Of a stretch of DNA of 64,000 bases, positions 60,765 to 64,000 are shown piece after piece. Below the pieces are notes generated by a model. The model made no database searches, was not told the origin of the DNA, and saw only the letters and a list, made by a program, of their open reading frames with translations. The first letter of the stretch is position 1. Each line of letters starts with the position of its first letter. The stretch comes from JBCBSP01 sp964550935 (GTDB lineage Bacteria > Pseudomonadota > Alphaproteobacteria > Caulobacterales > Maricaulaceae), in contig CAZKBB010000003.1 of NCBI GenBank assembly GCA_964550935.1, positions 1 through 64,000 on the forward strand. Direction: 5' to 3'. Both the position numbers and the translations under genes were made by a program.

Positions 60765-60812
60765 ACAAAACCGGACGCAGTATCGGATCAAGTCCCAACC
60801 AAGCAGTCGCGC

Positions 60813-61610
60813 TCAGGCGCTCGCCTTCTTCAGGCGCTCGCGCAGTTCGGCGATGACGTGTTCGTTGCCGGCCACGACATGGCCGGTCTCCAGGACGTCG
60901 CCGGTCTCCTCGATCGAGCCGGCGAAGCCGCCCGCCTCGCGCACGATCACCAGGCCCGCGGCGATGTCCCAGGGCTTCAGGTCGCGCTCCCAGAAGCCGT
61001 CATAGCGCCCCGCGGCGACCCAGGCGAGGTCGAGCGCGGCCGAGCCGTTGCGCCGGATCCCGGCGCTCATGGGCATGATCTGGTGCAGCTCCTTCAAGAA
61101 GCGCGCATGGCCGGACTTGCCGAAGAAGGGCGTGCCCGTCGCGATCACGCAGTCCTGGAAGACCGAGCGCGAAGCGACGCGCAGTCGCCGGTCGTTCATC
61201 ATCGCGCCGCGGCCCTTCTCGGCGTGGAACAACTCGTCCTTGGCCGGGTCGTAGATCACGCCCGCGACGATCTCGCCTTCACGCTCCAGCGCGATGGAGA
61301 CCGCAAAGTGCGGCTGGGCGTGCATGAAGTTCAGCGTGCCGTCGAGCGGATCGATGATCCAGCGATGGCTCCGGTCGGTGCCTTCGACTTCGCCGCGCTC
61401 CTCGAACAGGAAGCGGTAGCCGGGACGGGCGCGAGAGAGCTCCTCGAACAGGATCTGCTCGGCCTTGTGGTCGGCCGCAGTGACGAAGTCGGCCGGGCCC
61501 TTGCGCGAGACCTGCAGGTTTTCGACCTCGCCGAAGTCGCGCGAGAGCCGCCGGCCCGCCTTGCGCGCGGCGCCGGTCATGACTGTGATGAGGGCGGAGA
61601 GCTGTCCCAA
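60813..61610 (-). CDS. suhB: inositol monophosphatase family protein (SuhB-like)
   Basis: 265 residues. Metal sites: the E of FEERGEVEG, WIIDPLDGTLNF (about 85-96) and RDLKPWDIAAGLVIVREAGG (about 210-230). N-terminal ARKAGRRLSRDFGEVENLQVSRKGPADFVTAAD is the proteobacterial SuhB form. TTG 61610 lies 5 bases after the efp stop; an ATG at 61580 would shorten the conserved N-terminal helix. Confidence 0.93.
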   Translation of the reverse strand: MGQLSALITVMTGAARKAGRRLSRDFGEVENLQVSRKGPADFVTAADHKAEQILFEELSRARPGYRFLFEERGEVEGTDRSHRWIIDPLDGTLNFMHAQPHFAVSIALEREGEIVAGVIYDPAKDELFHAEKGRGAMMNDRRLRVASRSVFQDCVIATGTPFFGKSGHARFLKELHQIMPMSAGIRRNGSAALDLAWVAAGRYDGFWERDLKPWDIAAGLVIVREAGGFAGSIEETGDVLETGHVVAGNEHVIAELRERLKKASA

Positions 61611-61615
61611 AACGC

Positions 61616-62179
61616 CTAGTCCGCGCGGCGCACGTAGGAGCCGTCCTCGGTCGCCACGACGATGCGCTCGCCCACGCCCACGAAGGGGGGCACCTGCGTC
61701 TTCACGCCGCCTGTGAGCACGGCCGGCTTGTAGGAGTTGGCCGCGGTCTGACCCTTCACCACCGGCTCGGTGTCCTCCACCTCCATCTCGACGTGCTGGG
61801 GCAGGCCCACGCCAAGCGGCTTCTCGCCGTAGAACTCGACCTGGACTTTCATGCCGTCGCTCAAGAAGGCGGCCTGATCGCCGACGAACTCGGCGGGCAG
61901 CTCGATCTGCTCGTAATTCTCCATGTTCATGAAGGTGAGCGTCTCGCCGTCGGAGAACAGGAACTGGTGGTCGATCTGCTCCAGCCGCGCGCGCTCGACC
62001 TTGTCCGCGGCGCGGAAGCGCTCATTGAGCTTGCGCCCGTCCTCGACATTCTTCAGCTCGACCTGGGCGAACGCGCCGCCCTTGCCCGGCTTGACGTGCT
62101 CGGTCTTCACCGCGCGCCAGAGGCCGTCATTGTGCACGAGCACGTGGCCCGGCTTGATTTCGTTGCCGTTGATCTTCAT
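61616..62179 (-). CDS. efp: elongation factor P
   Basis: 187 residues, normal length: MKINGNEIKPGHVLVH, the tip loop KPGKGGAF with its lysine at the modified position, then two OB domains. Relieves stalls at polyproline. ATG 62179 is chosen because conserved sequence begins there. Operon efp-suhB. Confidence 0.96.
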   Translation of the reverse strand: MKINGNEIKPGHVLVHNDGLWRAVKTEHVKPGKGGAFAQVELKNVEDGRKLNERFRAADKVERARLEQIDHQFLFSDGETLTFMNMENYEQIELPAEFVGDQAAFLSDGMKVQVEFYGEKPLGVGLPQHVEMEVEDTEPVVKGQTAANSYKPAVLTGGVKTQVPPFVGVGERIVVATEDGSYVRRAD

Positions 62180-62304
62180 CGCGTCGCGATCCGCTGAAAG
62201 GGGCGCGGCGCGAAGGTCCATCGGGACAAGTCGGCGCGCGCCTGAGAAAGAGCCGGCGCGGGTGTATCGCACGCCCCGGCCTGCGGCAAGGCGTGGACGC
62301 TTTG

Positions 62305-63573
62305 CTATTGCGGCGCGGGCGGACCCTGCTCGACCGGCTCGGCCGGCGCGCCCGGATCGAAGGCCGCTTCGGCCGCGCGGGCCTGCGAGCGCAGCTGCGC
62401 AGCGGTCTCGGGGGGCAGATCAGCGCGCAGCGCGGTCTCGAGCCCCCTCCGGTCGGGATCGGCTCTCAGCGCCCCGCCCCGGCTCAACCCCGAGCGCACC
62501 GCCCAGAAGTAGGCCCGCTCGCGATCGACGGCCGCGCCCTCGCCGCTGGCGAGCGCATAAGCGTAGAGAAACTGGCTCATCGGATCTCCGGAGCGCGCGC
62601 CCTGCCCGGCCCAGTCCGCAGCCGCGTCAGGATCGCGCGGCTCGCCGTAGCCGCCGGAGTAGAGGATCAGCGCGTACTCGCCCATGGCGCCGGGCAAGCC
62701 GAGCTCGGCGGCGCGCCTGATCAGCGCCACGCCGACGGCCGGATCGGCCTCGCCGCCCTCGCCGTGGATGTACATCAGACCGGCCTGCATGGCGCCGAGC
62801 GCATCGCCGGCGTCGCCCGCACGCTCGTACCAGGGCCTGGCGAGGGCGGGATCGCGCGGCCCGTGCACCCATTGATCGAGCGCCTCGGCGTATTCCAGGA
62901 ACGCATCGACATGGCCGCTCTCCGCGGCCAGACGCAGCCAGTCGAGCGCGGACTGCGCCGCGCCCGGATCGCCGTTGCGGCGCAGGTGCAGCCCGTAGGC
63001 GAGCGCGGCCTGCGCGTCGCCGCTTTCAGCCGCGCGCCGCAGGAAGGCGTCGGCCTCCGACGGCGACAGGCCTGCGCGGCTTTCAGAGGCCATCCCGGCC
63101 ATCGCGATCAGAGCGTCCGGCTCGCCGTGCTCCGCGGCGCGGCGGAACCAGCGCAGCGCGGCCGCGTCGTCGCGACCCCCGGCGAGCCCGTGCAGGCGGA
63201 TATGACCGGCGAGCGTAGCACCGCGGGGTTCCCCGGCGGCGGAGGCGCGCTCGGCGTGCATCAGGGCCACGTCGTATTCGCCCATCATGTAGGCGCCGGT
63301 GGCGCGCGCCATCGCCTCGTCGGACAGCGCCCGGCCCTCGACCGCTTCGCCTGAGGCGTCGCGGTTCATCAGATCGTACAGACCGTCAGGCAGGGCGGGC
63401 GGCTCGGCGCGCGTCTCAGGGCCCGGGCCGGGATCGCCGGCGGGCGTCTCGATGCGCACGCCCTCGGCCGCGGCGTCTTGAAACGCAGCGGCGGGCGCTG
63501 CGGTCAGCGCGCAGAGGACAAGAGCGAGGCGAAGCCCCGCGCGGCCGCCTCCGGACCGTCGGGGTGAGACCAG
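62305..63573 (-). CDS. exported Sel1-repeat protein, start codon unclear
   Basis: About 422 residues. Signal peptide LALVLCALTAAPAAAFQ, then about eight Sel1/TPR-like repeats (for example AALRWFRRAAEHGEPDALIAMAGM and PGAMGEYALILYSGGYGEPRDPDAAADW). No ATG, GTG or TTG in frame lies close before the signal peptide: the nearest in-frame candidate is a CTG at 63573, and the first ATG is at 63657, deep inside thiE. The gene overlaps thiE by at least 40 bases. Envelope scaffold of unknown partner. Confidence 0.75.
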   Translation of the reverse strand: MVSPRRSGGGRAGLRLALVLCALTAAPAAAFQDAAAEGVRIETPAGDPGPGPETRAEPPALPDGLYDLMNRDASGEAVEGRALSDEAMARATGAYMMGEYDVALMHAERASAAGEPRGATLAGHIRLHGLAGGRDDAAALRWFRRAAEHGEPDALIAMAGMASESRAGLSPSEADAFLRRAAESGDAQAALAYGLHLRRNGDPGAAQSALDWLRLAAESGHVDAFLEYAEALDQWVHGPRDPALARPWYERAGDAGDALGAMQAGLMYIHGEGGEADPAVGVALIRRAAELGLPGAMGEYALILYSGGYGEPRDPDAAADWAGQGARSGDPMSQFLYAYALASGEGAAVDRERAYFWAVRSGLSRGGALRADPDRRGLETALRADLPPETAAQLRSQARAAEAAFDPGAPAEPVEQGPPAPQ

Positions 63574-64000
63574 ATCCCGCCGCTCACGGCGACATAGTCC
63601 GCGCCCGCCTCGATCACCGAGGCTGCGGTTTGAAGCGTTATGCCGCCGATCGCAACGCATGGGATTTCGAAAAGGTCGCTCCACCATGTCAGGATATCCA
63701 GCGAAGCCCGTGTCTTGGGCGTTTTCGTGACGGTGTCGAAAAAGGCCCCGAAGGCCACGTAGTCTGCGCCCTGTTCGCCCGCGAGCATGGCGAGATGACG
63801 GCTGTCGTGGCAAGTCGCGCCCACGATCGCAGGTTTGGCGAGCACGGCGCGCGCCTCGCGCACCGTGGCGTCCTCCCGGCCCACGTGAACCCCGTCCGCG
63901 CCAAGCCGGGCTGCGAGCGCTGGATCGTCGTTCACGATCGCGGCCGCCCCGCCCGCACGCGCGGCCGCGATCAGGTCCGGCGCCAGGCGCGCGACCTCAT
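63504..64000 (-). CDS. thiE: thiamine phosphate synthase (TenI/ThiE family), 5' end cut by window
   Basis: 165 residues visible, the C-terminal part of the TIM barrel: IVNDDPALAARLGADGVHVGRED, GATCHDSRHLAMLAGEQGADYVAFGAFFDT and AIGGITLQTAASVIEAGADYVAVSGGIW (phosphate-binding). Joins the thiazole and pyrimidine halves of thiamine. The ATG lies outside the window. Confidence 0.88.
   Translation of the reverse strand, partial: EVARLAPDLIAAARAGGAAAIVNDDPALAARLGADGVHVGREDATVREARAVLAKPAIVGATCHDSRHLAMLAGEQGADYVAFGAFFDTVTKTPKTRASLDILTWWSDLFEIPCVAIGGITLQTAASVIEAGADYVAVSGGIWSHPDGPEAAARGFASLLSSAR

Noticed and set aside
59937..60791. Prophage remnant around the ORF6N gene
   Set aside because: No integrase, structural, lysis or att-like sequences on either side; flanks are housekeeping genes.

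Overview
The window is GC-rich (roughly 70% by eye), densely coded chromosomal DNA, almost certainly from an alphaproteobacterium. Markers for this are an RcdA-type CtrA-degradation adaptor (56640-57200), a DUF1013/TrcR-type regulator (54412-55086), DUF1192, COQ9, an alphaproteobacterial form of ribosomal protein S21, a zinc-less L31 and a MotA/OmpA-type channel pair. A stalked or Maricaulales/Hyphomonadales-like marine lineage is my inference, not something the sequence proves. I found no rRNA, tRNA, CRISPR array, transposase or integrated prophage.

Layout. 1-2.6 kb: the start of an acyl-CoA degradation operon (a PECR-like SDR and an acyl-CoA carboxylase carboxyltransferase cut by the window edge), divergent from a MerR regulator, with a perfect 14-bp palindrome between them. 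2.6-3.85 kb: two proteins of unknown function and a lower-GC patch. 3.9-8.9 kb: SDRs, an SMP-30/strictosidine-synthase-like protein, kynureninase and an rRNA m5C methyltransferase. 8.9-11.3 kb: proB-proA. 11.5-19.9 kb: a secreted S9 peptidase, a REP-like repeat cluster, lrp-rsmI, a YeiH exporter, a flavin monooxygenase and a carboxylesterase lipoprotein.

20-35.4 kb is the centrepiece: two divergent operons that together make threonine, valine, leucine and isoleucine. Leftward runs ilvL-ilvC-ilvG-ilvM-leuA-ilvE-leuC-leuD-leuB. Rightward runs thrL-thrA-thrB-thrC-ilvD. Each begins with a ribosome-mediated attenuator: a 44-45 codon leader peptide (L/V/I-rich for ilv, T/I-rich for thr), a downstream intrinsic terminator and a competing antiterminator segment. 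The aspartokinase-homoserine dehydrogenase fusion in the thr operon appears to have no ACT regulatory domain, so attenuation may be an important control point. The only step missing from the window for the route threonine to isoleucine is threonine deaminase (ilvA).

35.4-50.8 kb holds housekeeping and accessory genes: two methyltransferases, a kinase fusion, a D-aminoacylase-like amidohydrolase, three hydrolase or binding proteins, coq9, rpsU (with an apparent AUC start), an ABC exporter, a DksA-like protein, purE-purK and a diguanylate cyclase. 50.8-64 kb holds ubiX, a TPR lipoprotein, an SDR, a second repeat cluster, the cell-cycle genes trcR and rcdA, rpmE, the OmpA/MotA pair, an orphan ORF6N gene with its own palindrome, suhB-efp, a Sel1-repeat protein and the 3' part of thiE.

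Gene ends are tightly packed. Many same-strand pairs overlap by 1-4 bases, and several convergent pairs overlap, two of them sharing a single CTAG as both stop codons.
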